This document shows, one piece after another, positions 34,455-42,320 of a stretch of DNA of 60,015 bases. Each line of letters starts with the position of its first letter. Position 1 is the stretch's first letter. Origin of the DNA: Nostoc sp. NMS2 (GTDB taxonomy: Bacteria > Cyanobacteriota > Cyanobacteriia > Cyanobacteriales > Nostocaceae); NCBI RefSeq assembly GCF_017115105.1, contig NZ_JABXKH010000029.1, positions 1 through 60,015 of the forward strand, in the 5' to 3' direction. The notes beneath the pieces were generated by a model. It did no database searches. It saw only the letters and a list, made by a program, of their open reading frames with translations, and was not told the origin of the DNA. The position numbers and the translations under genes were made by a program.

Positions 34455-35204
34455 ATGGGATTAATAGACTTGTCTGCCATTGATCTGAACCTTCTGGTCG
34501 CCTTTGAAGCTCTTTTTGAAGAAAGGAGTGTAACAGCAGCAGCAACACGATTGTATTTAGGCCAACCAGCGATGAGTGCGGCACTCGCAAGGTTACGCAT
34601 ACTATTCCAAGATGAATTATTTATCCGAATTGGCAGGCAAATGCAACCCACAGCAAAGGCTCTGGAAGTTGCTCAAGGTATAAGAGTTGCCCTGCAACAA
34701 ATTCGGCAGACATTGGAAACGAGAGAAGCGGAGTCTAGAAGAATTAATTCAAAAGCGCAATTATCATCAAAAAAAGCTGAATTTGAAAAAGCTTTATCGG
34801 GATTAAAAAATAGTAAGTACGTTTTACTTAAAAATGAGTCAGACTTAAATGAAGAGCAAATAAATAAACTTTCTGAAGTCAAGAATGTATCTCCTGTCTT
34901 AAAAGAAATGCATGAATTAAAAGAAAAATTTAGAAAGATTTTTAATAAGACAGATAATTGGTATCCGGGAGTTTTTAAACTCGGTATGTGGTTATCGAAA
35001 GCTAAAAAATATTTTCCCAAGAGTAACAATACTATTATCCGTTGGTTTGATGAGATAATTGCTTACTTTGATAATGGGACAAATAGTGGTGCTGTGGAAG
35101 GTATTAATAACAAGATCAAGTTGATTAAACGTTCCGGTTATGGATTTAGAAACTTTGACAATTTCCGAGTTATATGCTTATTGAATTGGCATTTTAACTA
35201 TTAG
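34455..35204 (+). CDS. LysR DNA-binding domain fused to ISL3 transposase C-terminus
   Basis: One uninterrupted frame of 249 residues. Residues 1-93 are a LysR-type winged helix-turn-helix (DLNLLVAFEALFEERSVTAA, QPAMSAALARLRILF). From about residue 95 the sequence is the C-terminal half of an ISL3-family transposase, with KNSKYVLLKN, the catalytic-region GAVEGINNKIKLIKRSGYGF and the terminal CLLNWHF. The LysR effector domain and the transposase DNA-binding part are both missing. Insertion of an ISL3 element into a lysR gene plus deletion explains it. The product could still bind DNA. Confidence 0.8.
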   Translation: MGLIDLSAIDLNLLVAFEALFEERSVTAAATRLYLGQPAMSAALARLRILFQDELFIRIGRQMQPTAKALEVAQGIRVALQQIRQTLETREAESRRINSKAQLSSKKAEFEKALSGLKNSKYVLLKNESDLNEEQINKLSEVKNVSPVLKEMHELKEKFRKIFNKTDNWYPGVFKLGMWLSKAKKYFPKSNNTIIRWFDEIIAYFDNGTNSGAVEGINNKIKLIKRSGYGFRNFDNFRVICLLNWHFNY

Positions 35205-35243
35205 TTAAGCATACTATGTACTGAAGAACCATAATTACAAATC

Positions 35244-36552
35244 TTGAAACATTTGGCAAGAGATGCTCACCCAACAGTTGCGACCATAGATGAATATTCT
35301 GCAGAGTATCAAGACCTGTTTAAAGAAGTAATAAATTATGAGTGCTTCAAATATTTACATCTGGGAATAATGTCACAAATTAAAAGAAAATCATTGCCAG
35401 AGATAGCGAAAGTTGTAAGTATAAACTCCGCACAATCATTACGTCATTTTCTAGCCAATTCAGATTGGTCAGTAGATAAATTAAAACAACGAAGATTAAA
35501 TAAACTCAAAAAAGCAATAGATGGAAATGCGATTACAGTAGTAATAGATGAAACAGGAGATAGAAAAAAAGGTAAAAAGACTGATTATGTAGCAAGACAA
35601 TATCTAGGAAGTGTGGGGAAAGTGGATAATGGTAACGTTTGCAGTCAATGCCTATGGAGTTTACTCGAATATAACATTTCCTTTAACTGTAAAAGTATTC
35701 AAACCGAAAGGGACACTAAAAGCAGAGGAAAAATATAAAACTAAAATAGAGTTGGCATCAGAAATTATTACTGAATTAATTGAATCAGGCTTTAACATTA
35801 AATTAGTACTAGCAGATAGTTTATATGGTGAAAGTAGCCAATTTATTAGAAAACTAGCTGAATATAAATTAGATTATGTCGTAGCAATAAGAAGTAATCA
35901 TGGAGTCTGGCTTCCATCAGGACAGAGCGTTAGGGCGAATAAGTGGTGTAAATTTAACAGAACATTTAGCAATGAAAAATCAGAAACTAGATACATTAGA
36001 GAAATAATTTATGGTAAAAAAAGAGCCATAACTTACTGGGAAATAACTACTGACCCAGAAACCATGCCAGAGAATTCTACTTCTTTTGTGATGACAAATC
36101 TTCAAGGTAATCTCAAGAAAACTTTAGGCAACTTATATGGATTAAGAAGCTGGGTCGAATATGGTTTCCAACAGTGTAAACAGGAACTAGGTTGGACAGA
36201 TTATCGGTTCACAAATTTTCAACATATTGAGAGATGGTGGGAAATTATTTTTTGTGTTTACACAATGATTAGTTTAAATTCTCCAGCCTTATTAGGCTTA
36301 AAAAAATCTCATCAAATTGAAACTGAGGTACAAGAAAATAGTGATGTTGATTTTTCTAATCATCAACAATGGAACCATGAATGAGCATGGAAGAATACTT
36401 TAAATAATCTGCATCTCATTGCCCAACCACTCTTACTATTTTGGTTGATTTATCCCTGGATACATATTTTCCCAAATTCTAATTTATTGCTGGGATTCAA
36501 TCAATTAATCTGTGAAATGAATCAATTTAAACCCTGTTATGCTTCTGGATAA
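35244..36552 (+). pseudogene. IS701-family transposase with frameshift and nonsense mutation
   Basis: The DDE transposase is recognised from VIDETGDRKKGKKTDYVARQ, LADSLYGES and GLRSWVEYGFQQCKQELGW. The first frame (35244-35738) gives way to a second, starting at about 35611, near KVDNG, so a frameshift lies at about 35625. TGA at 36382-36384 (after QQWNHE) is followed in frame by WKNTLNNLHLIAQPLLLFWL to TAA at 36550-36552. Both lesions make it inactive. It lies directly behind the ISL3 chimera, so elements have piled up here. Confidence 0.85.
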
Positions 36553-36701
36553 TTTCACTTAGTTACTACTTGCTAACGCCGGAGAGTGACAGAAAAAGGG
36601 TAAACCACAAGTGTTTCGGCTTTTCTTAGTGGCATTCCATCAACAACAAAGACTTTTGCATTAGCCAGAATTGATCGTGTTCCTGCACATAGACCACTAA
36701 T

Positions 36702-37163
36702 TCATTTCAGTTTTTCACTGACTTTACCATCAAGAGGGTGGGCTGTTTCTCGCAATTCTCGTACTTCTCGTTGTAAAAAGAAGTTGAGGAAGGTACGGAT
36801 TCCAGTAATCGCTGCAAGTTTTGCCACTGCATCCCATGAAGGGGAAATAGCTGTGCCGACGATATCGGCAGCTAATAGAAATTCCAGCGCTAAGGCTAAC
36901 ACTACTCCCAGTTCTAAACGGATCGTTTCTTGGAGAACCCGATCGCGTCTCCAGAGACGAAAGATTTTTTGGAGTGTGAGAATGAGTGCAATCGCAACTG
37001 TTAAAATTGCAATGCCTTCCAGAAAAACTTTCAAAAACGTTGCAAATTCTTGCAATAATCTTTCTGCCAAAAGCGTGAACTCAAAGGTGTGTTCTGCACT
37101 AGAGGCAGAGTCTAAAGCAATGGCTATCCAAACAGTATCAACTGACATATCCTCTAGGCTCAT
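36702..37163 (-). CDS. DUF1622 membrane protein
   Basis: 153 residues. Helices around 40-65 and 85-125 and the pattern FLEGIAILTVAIALILTLQK ... RLELGVVLALALEFLLAADI are those of the DUF1622 family of small inner-membrane proteins, whose function is unknown. The ATG overlaps the stop of the MIP channel gene by four bases (ATGA), so they are translationally coupled. A charged C-terminus REVRELRET lies in the cytoplasm in this topology. Confidence 0.88.
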   Translation of the reverse strand: MSLEDMSVDTVWIAIALDSASSAEHTFEFTLLAERLLQEFATFLKVFLEGIAILTVAIALILTLQKIFRLWRRDRVLQETIRLELGVVLALALEFLLAADIVGTAISPSWDAVAKLAAITGIRTFLNFFLQREVRELRETAHPLDGKVSEKLK

Positions 37164-37978
37164 TTGTTCGAGTGAGAGTGATGCTGGAAATAAGGCAGTT
37201 TAACATTTTTGAAAACACTGGGGTAATCAAAAACGTGATATAGCTTTCCAGTCAGAACATCCCGTTCGCCTAGCGCGATCAGCCGAAATGCTCCCACTGC
37301 GATCGCGGCACCCATTGGCGGAGCAATCCAATAAATCCACTGATGATGCCAATTTCCACTCACCAGTGCAGGAGCGAAACTCCGTGCCGGATTGAGACTT
37401 GTTCCCGAAATTGGAGCTTCTTGCCACACCATCCCGGCAATTAAGAGCCAAACTACCAAAGGTGTCCAGCGCATCAGCCGATGATGACTGACAAAGATAA
37501 AAATCGTCAACACCAAGAGAAATGTAATCGTGACTTCTGATAAAAATACAATCCACAGCGGATAATTCAGCCCAGGTAGCGTCATGCCGTTATTAACGCT
37601 TCTGGCATAATCTCCCCACAGGGTCATGAGCAGTAACACAGCAGCGATCGCTCCAAGAAACTGTCCAATCACAAAGCCAACAAAATCTCGAAGGTGCATT
37701 TTGCCATGTATCCAAAATGCGAGTGAGACAGAAGGATTGATGTGAGAGCCACTCAGTTTCCCGATTGGAGAAATGGCTACAATCGATCCACTTCCAGCAA
37801 AAATTAGTCCCGTAATCAGCCGCCGAATGCTTGAATCAGGCACAAGCTGTTCTATTGGCAAACCGTGCCCAAAGTTAAAGACAATTGCACTCAAGCCAAT
37901 GAAAATATTGAAAGCGGCTCCCAGAAATTCTGCAAAATATTCGCGCCAATGCCACTGATTCTGAACGCTTGATTGCAT
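37160..37978 (-). CDS. MIP-family (aquaporin-like) channel
   Basis: 272 residues, six membrane helices with two half-helix loops. The first pore motif is SHINPSVS (NPS rather than NPA) and the second SLNPARS (NPA). N-terminal EFLGAAFNIFIGL is typical. The altered first box occurs in some non-water channels. It may conduct water, glycerol, peroxide or another small neutral solute; this cannot be settled here. It forms an operon with the DUF1622 gene. Confidence 0.9.
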   Translation of the reverse strand: MQSSVQNQWHWREYFAEFLGAAFNIFIGLSAIVFNFGHGLPIEQLVPDSSIRRLITGLIFAGSGSIVAISPIGKLSGSHINPSVSLAFWIHGKMHLRDFVGFVIGQFLGAIAAVLLLMTLWGDYARSVNNGMTLPGLNYPLWIVFLSEVTITFLLVLTIFIFVSHHRLMRWTPLVVWLLIAGMVWQEAPISGTSLNPARSFAPALVSGNWHHQWIYWIAPPMGAAIAVGAFRLIALGERDVLTGKLYHVFDYPSVFKNVKLPYFQHHSHSNK

Positions 37979-38223
37979 AGTTGATGAGTGTTGTCATGGG
38001 GCTTGCGTTACCGCCAAGCAATTAGCTGGAAGAGCAATTGGTAGAGTTCTAGATATTGCGAGATACTACTTCCGTCAAGAGTTGCTGGCGGAAGTAGTTA
38101 GTGATAAAGATTATTGAGGATCGTCCAAGATTGAACTGTAGGCTGGTTTCAAGCTCCATACACGCTGGACTAATGCTCGGTAGTCCCCATAAAGATAGGG
38201 CAGTGTATAAAGTAATCATCTTC
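37979..38223. other. intergenic region without a gene
   Basis: 245 bases between the alternative oxidase and the MIP channel. Contains an inverted pair CTACTTCCGTCA / TGGCGGAAGTAG around 38065-38098 that could form a hairpin and serve as terminator for the oxidase gene. No supported coding frame. Confidence 0.35.
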
Positions 38224-38916
38224 TCAAACTTCTCCTTCGATCGGTAAAGCTTTTGCCACAATGACAACCGTGTGAGGGCTTTTGAAAGTTTGCCGCGCTT
38301 CTGGTTTTTGGAGTGCCTCCATTGTTTGCACATGTTCACATTCGTCATCGCGGATGTTTATAAACACGTCGTAGAGATTATCTACACTAGGACGGCGAAA
38401 TTTACGATCTGATGTAAACTGAGTTTCTTCAAACATATAGAGATCGCCATCGCGGTAGTAGTTAATTGCGACTTGGGGCGCTTTTTGAGCTTTCAGTTCT
38501 GCTTCATGGGTTTTCAAGTAGTTGTCATAGGTATGGTAGGCATGATTTTCAATCAGTTCCATCAGGTAGTAAGCATACTTGGGAAGCAACATATAGAGTG
38601 GGACGACTACCCAGTAGTACGCCACTGCGATGTGTTGAGCGATGAAGCGATCGCTCCAGTGGCGATCGCCACCCAATGATTCCATAATTAACAGATGATG
38701 TAATTCGTTCCAGGTTTCGGCGAAATGAACCTTCAACAAGTCAGCTTTGCGCCAGTAACCCAGTGTCTCGTAAAGATGCAGCACCGAGAGATAGGAAAAA
38801 TAAGGAACGCGAGCGATCGTTTCCAGCACATAAAACCGAGGGTAAGAACGATTTCCGTAGACGAAATCGACAATAAATACAAAAAAACTGACAATCGCTC
38901 GAATCAAAACTTTCAT
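38224..38916 (-). CDS. aox: alternative (plastid-type) terminal oxidase
   Basis: 230 residues from the ATG at 38916, with GGAGG eight bases upstream. Di-iron carboxylate ligands are all present: E32 (VLETIARVPYF), E71 and H74 (ETWNELHHLLIM), E123 (LIENHAYHTYDNYL), E192 and H195 (DDECEHVQTM). Two hydrophobic helices anchor it in the membrane interface. It oxidises quinol with oxygen to water without pumping protons, relieving over-reduction. A natural partner is the type II NADH dehydrogenase at 30023. Confidence 0.93.
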   Translation of the reverse strand: MKVLIRAIVSFFVFIVDFVYGNRSYPRFYVLETIARVPYFSYLSVLHLYETLGYWRKADLLKVHFAETWNELHHLLIMESLGGDRHWSDRFIAQHIAVAYYWVVVPLYMLLPKYAYYLMELIENHAYHTYDNYLKTHEAELKAQKAPQVAINYYRDGDLYMFEETQFTSDRKFRRPSVDNLYDVFINIRDDECEHVQTMEALQKPEARQTFKSPHTVVIVAKALPIEGEV

Positions 38917-38986
38917 TGTGCATCCCTCCAAAATTAAAACGCATTACATGGGCTTCATGTCTTGGCTAGCAATTTGCACGAATCAT

Positions 38987-39094
38987 TACAGCGCTTCCTG
39001 CTGTTATGAAGTACAGTTTCTCTCCTCCTTGCGATCGATCTCTTGTACCCTTTCAGGACTCAGAACGTACCTCACAATAGCGGGAACTGCTGTA
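38987..39094. mobile_element. MITE, TACAGCrCTT family, copy 2
   Basis: 108 bp. The left end TACAGCGCTTCCTGCTGTTA resembles copy 1; reading in from the right it is TACAGCAGTTCCCGCTATTG. It lies between the acyltransferase-like and oxidase genes. No coding content. Confidence 0.7.
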
Positions 39095-39147
39095 AGCCTC
39101 GGAGCGAGTGTTTCCTTGACTCCTATCTTTGAGATAGCTCATAAATT

Positions 39148-40467
39148 TTAGACAGAAACAAAGTTAGATGCGATCGCCTCATTCAGTAGATGTATAGCTT
39201 CCTCGTGGAGTGTTTTTGTTTGGGATTGCAGCATCACCCGTTCTGAACACACAAGCGTGAAGAATAGCCGATCTCCCGAAGTTGTCACGCCAACTAAGCG
39301 ATCGTTTTTGACACCTGTTGTCACAACAGGCCCATATACTGCCTGAAGTTTTAGCTCTCCAAACTGTTGCGCGATCGTCAACCGCGTGAGATTGCTAACG
39401 GCTATATCGTAGTCCAACTGGTCTTTAAAGGCTTGTAAAGCATCATCAGGACTGGGATCAGTAGACAGCCATTCTTGAAGTTGGAAAATCTTCTCAAACA
39501 GTTTGTTAGAGGTCATACTTTGCTTGAGCTGGTGTTTAACAGAACGGGCAACTTCCCAGAAATTGGCATCAGAGCTTAACAAGTGCAATGTCCGTTCAGC
39601 AGTAATACAAAAACTCACATCTTCCTGGTTTGCAGATGTCAAGTAGGATCTGAGATTAATTGGTGATGAACAATTGATGTTCTGCGGCTGTTCTGAATGA
39701 TTTTGCTGGCGGACTGCTAAGAGAAAAGCCGCACAAATCGCACCATGAACACTCGTCTGCTCTTGCCGACAGCGAGCTATGAGTAACCACGTTGTTTCAG
39801 ATGAGAGCGAACCAGAACTGACAAATGAACGGTTGTTTTGCTCTGCACGTTGCTCAAGCAAGAAGGAATCGCTCATGAACTTAGGGAGCGGCTTTAACAA
39901 AGAAACTTTTTCGGGAGTTCGATCGACAATCAAATCCTCTAGTGACGGAGGCACAGATAAAGAATGTCCGAATGTAGTGGGTGTAGCGTACACCAAAGGG
40001 GTTGCCGTAGGCATCGCCTGCAAAATATCCCGAATTAAGTAAGTTACAGAAATACCATCAGCGATCGAGTGATGACATATCACAATCAATTCTGATAATT
40101 CTGCACCATTGCTGGAGTGAACCAAGACAACCCGTACTAACGGAGCTTGCGACCAAATAAAGGGCATTGCGATTTCTTGCTCAACTTCTAGCTGCCATTG
40201 TTGTTCGGATAGCCTCTGCACAACCCGCAGTGGAATATCAGCATGGTGTTCGACAAACCAAGGGTGCTTTGCTTCATCCAAAGCAATCCGAACTCGGAGG
40301 AATGGATGCCTTTGCTGTACAAAGTGAAGTGCTTGTTGAAGTTGAGTAACTGTGAATTTTCCTTGAATTTGGGCCGTGAGAGCGAAATGTAAGGAATGAG
40401 CTTGATCGTGGAGCCAGAAGATTTGCTCTCCCGCTCCCAAAGGGCGATAGACCTCGAAAGATTGCAT
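39148..40467 (-). CDS. stand-alone condensation-domain acyltransferase
   Basis: 439 residues. The NRPS condensation/PapA-type motif HHSIADG is at 132-138 with both His and the Asp, and the N-terminal RPLGAGEQIFWLH is usual for the stand-alone group. The bridge region and DYDIAVSNL in the second lobe are also present. Such enzymes join acyl groups to alcohols or amines from carrier proteins or CoA. No carrier or adenylation domain is nearby, so the substrate is open. Confidence 0.85.
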   Translation of the reverse strand: MQSFEVYRPLGAGEQIFWLHDQAHSLHFALTAQIQGKFTVTQLQQALHFVQQRHPFLRVRIALDEAKHPWFVEHHADIPLRVVQRLSEQQWQLEVEQEIAMPFIWSQAPLVRVVLVHSSNGAELSELIVICHHSIADGISVTYLIRDILQAMPTATPLVYATPTTFGHSLSVPPSLEDLIVDRTPEKVSLLKPLPKFMSDSFLLEQRAEQNNRSFVSSGSLSSETTWLLIARCRQEQTSVHGAICAAFLLAVRQQNHSEQPQNINCSSPINLRSYLTSANQEDVSFCITAERTLHLLSSDANFWEVARSVKHQLKQSMTSNKLFEKIFQLQEWLSTDPSPDDALQAFKDQLDYDIAVSNLTRLTIAQQFGELKLQAVYGPVVTTGVKNDRLVGVTTSGDRLFFTLVCSERVMLQSQTKTLHEEAIHLLNEAIASNFVSV

Positions 40468-40500
40468 ATTTTTAATTAATCTCCAATACTGTTCTCAATC

Positions 40501-40571
40501 TTGAGTAAACGAACAATTTAGTGTGATTTTGCTTAGTCGTTGTTGCAGCCATCAGTTCTACTCCCAAGATA
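40501..40571. repeat. dispersed repeat (copy of 25773-25840)
   Basis: TTGAGTAAACGAACAATTTA and onward to TCTACTCCCAA match 25773-25840 apart from a few changes and three extra bases (GTT). It lies between two minus-strand genes. Confidence 0.7.
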
Positions 40572-40593
40572 TTGTTTTGTAATCAGTAAATAT

Positions 40594-41052
40594 TTAGGGA
40601 AACACAAGTTTCGATTCAGGTGAATGACCTAAGTAAATGTAAGCAGACGATTTCAGTACAATTTCGGAGTAGAGAATTTTTTGAATCTGTAAACTGGGGA
40701 CTCGATTTGCCAGTGTGCGATAAGCAGTGATTTCTCCTTCAAGACTAAAGTCAGCATTCGCCACACAGTGGTAATAATCGTGAATTGCCAGGAATGCAAA
40801 ACCATAAAACGGATTCGGATAAATCTCGCTATCGTAACTCTCAGCCGACACCCAAAGCTGCTGTTGGGCAATATCCTCACACATTTGGGCCGCCGTGGGA
40901 TAGCGCATGTAATCAGAGAACATGGGATTAATCGGAAGTTGTTGGAACTCGCTCATCAGCCAGTCACAGAGTTCTATTTGAGCTATATCGGAGATTTCGA
41001 CAGATTCTCCTTCTAGGTAGAGTTTGGCAAGGGTTTCTACTTTGGGTGTCAT
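40594..41052 (-). CDS. hypothetical protein with HDYYHC motif
   Basis: 152 residues from the ATG at 41052, which has AGAGGTG upstream; a GTG at 41061 is possible. Acidic N-terminal half with ELCDWLMSEFQQLP, then FYGFAFLAIHDYYHCVANAD, where two His and a Cys are close together and could bind metal. The rest (EITAYRTLANRV, KILYSEIVLKSSAYIY) is helical. I do not recognise the family. It may be co-transcribed with the acyltransferase-like gene, about 125 bases downstream. Confidence 0.7.
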   Translation of the reverse strand: MTPKVETLAKLYLEGESVEISDIAQIELCDWLMSEFQQLPINPMFSDYMRYPTAAQMCEDIAQQQLWVSAESYDSEIYPNPFYGFAFLAIHDYYHCVANADFSLEGEITAYRTLANRVPSLQIQKILYSEIVLKSSAYIYLGHSPESKLVFP

Positions 41053-41098
41053 TGAAATCACCTCTCTTGCAAATTACTGATTTCACGCTTTCGAGATA

Positions 41099-41380
41099 TT
41101 ACTTCCGCCAGTAGTTATTAGCTGCGGCGATCGTGGCAAACTCTGTTGCTACTGCCTGTCCAACTGCAATCAACATCATGGCATCATTACCATATACGTC
41201 TCGCAATTGTTTGCGTTTTTCTTCATCTGGCTGAGTCAATTTAATAATTAGTCGTGCCATTTTGACTGCCAATTGTCTTCCTTCTTCTGGTGTTTCAGTC
41301 AATAATGAGTTATTAGGAACCAATGTAACTTCGTGTGATGTTACAACAGGTGAGTTGGTTGGAGCAATTACATGATCCAT
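41099..41380 (-). CDS. small hypothetical protein
   Basis: 93 residues, starting MDHVIAPTNSP. The C-terminal two-thirds is helical and amphipathic (EEGRQLAVKMARLIIKLTQP, DEEKRKQLRDVYGNDAMMLI). No signal peptide or known motif. It reads as a complete protein with ATTTTGACATGG at the start, but the family is not recognised. The sigma factor remnant lies just upstream. Confidence 0.55.
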   Translation of the reverse strand: MDHVIAPTNSPVVTSHEVTLVPNNSLLTETPEEGRQLAVKMARLIIKLTQPDEEKRKQLRDVYGNDAMMLIAVGQAVATEFATIAAANNYWRK

Positions 41381-41396
41381 GTCAAAATATCCTAAA

Positions 41397-41522
41397 TTAG
41401 TGTTTTTTTGAGGACAGCTTCAATTCCACCGCAGCTACTAATTCTGTGACAGTACCCAACATTTGGTAGGCGATCAAGAACAGCAGAGGACGATGGTGAT
41501 TAAAATCATCGAGAGAACTCAT
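41397..41522 (-). pseudogene. N-terminal remnant of an ECF sigma factor (SigJ-like)
   Basis: From the ATG at 41522 it reads SLDDFNHHRPLLFLIAYQML and GTVT, the first helix of SigJ-type ECF sigma factors (region 2). The acidic segment that should follow (usually DAEDxVQE) is disrupted, and a stop comes about 20 residues later. All of region 4 is missing. Confidence 0.65.
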
Positions 41523-41553
41523 ATAACCTTCTCTAGTTGCTGGACAGCCTTTT

Positions 41554-41830
41554 TCAATCGCCCTGAAACGAGACATTTTTCTCAACAACCTCACGGCTTA
41601 TATGCAGATGATTAGCGGGAAAGTCAGGATCGGAATAGCTAACGGCTAAACCACAAATGATCAATAATTCCAGTGGGATGTTCAACTCGCTGCGGATGAT
41701 TAGGGCGGCTGCTACTTGGCTTGGTTTAGCAAAGCCTCTTGCAGACGATCGCGGCGATCGCCTTGGGCAAACACTAACCGCCACGGCTGGATGAAAGAAA
41801 CTGCTCTAAATTGGCAGCAAGCAGGTGAAC
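41554..41830 (-). pseudogene. nitroreductase remnant in two frames
   Basis: Two pieces in different minus-strand frames: FIQPWRLVFAQGDRRDRL (about 41720-41800), the FMN-binding N-terminal region, and IICGLAVSYSDPDFPANHLH with REVVEKNVSF (about 41560-41660), the usual C-terminus. The middle is missing and the frame is shifted near 41715. Inactive. Confidence 0.65.
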
Positions 41831-41833
41831 AAT

Positions 41834-42304
41834 TTATATAACCTTTTCTGGTTCCTGAATCGTTTTCAATGCCGAGATACCAATCCAACAGCCAAATGCA
41901 TCCACAATTAATATCAGGATGGCGGTGATTTGGAATAGCATTCCCCAACCTGCAAAGGCAATTTGAGACACATGATCGGAACTAATCACGATGAAATGAT
42001 TGTAGATTCCAAAAAGGAGCGATCCTGCTATTGAACTCACCAATAACCAGCTACCGATGCGGTAAAACTGCGTCCAAAGTAAAACGGCGGCAATGATGGG
42101 AGTTAGAAAAATCACAATCCCCACAAATGAACTCTGAAGCAAAGATAGGGCAACTGGGATTTCTATATGTGCTAAACCATGCAGTCCGTTGGCGATCGCA
42201 TGAAGAACCGCGATCGCTGTTCCATATTGAGCAATCTTCATTTTTCTACCTTGGGGTAAAATCCCCATTACAAAAAGTAATTGCGTTAGCGTCGCCAAGC
42301 CCAT
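41834..42304 (-). CDS. hypothetical membrane protein, four to five helices
   Basis: 156 residues from the ATG at 42304; a TTG at 42331 would overlap the GMC gene. Helices around FAMGLATLTQLLFVMGIL, GTAIAVLHAIANGLHGLA, FVGIVIFLTPIIAAVLLW, WLLVSSIAGSLLFGIYNHFI and FQITAILILIVDAFGCWIG. His residues in helix 2 and in NHFI could face a common centre. No family is recognised. It follows the GMC oxidoreductase closely (16 bases), so it is probably in the same transcript. Confidence 0.7.
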   Translation of the reverse strand: MGLATLTQLLFVMGILPQGRKMKIAQYGTAIAVLHAIANGLHGLAHIEIPVALSLLQSSFVGIVIFLTPIIAAVLLWTQFYRIGSWLLVSSIAGSLLFGIYNHFIVISSDHVSQIAFAGWGMLFQITAILILIVDAFGCWIGISALKTIQEPEKVI

Positions 42305-42320
42305 TGCGAATTGGTATAAG

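Noticed and set aside
38049..38348. 99-codon minus-strand frame after the alternative oxidase
   Set aside because: Overlaps the oxidase C-terminus in another frame and lacks features of a protein.
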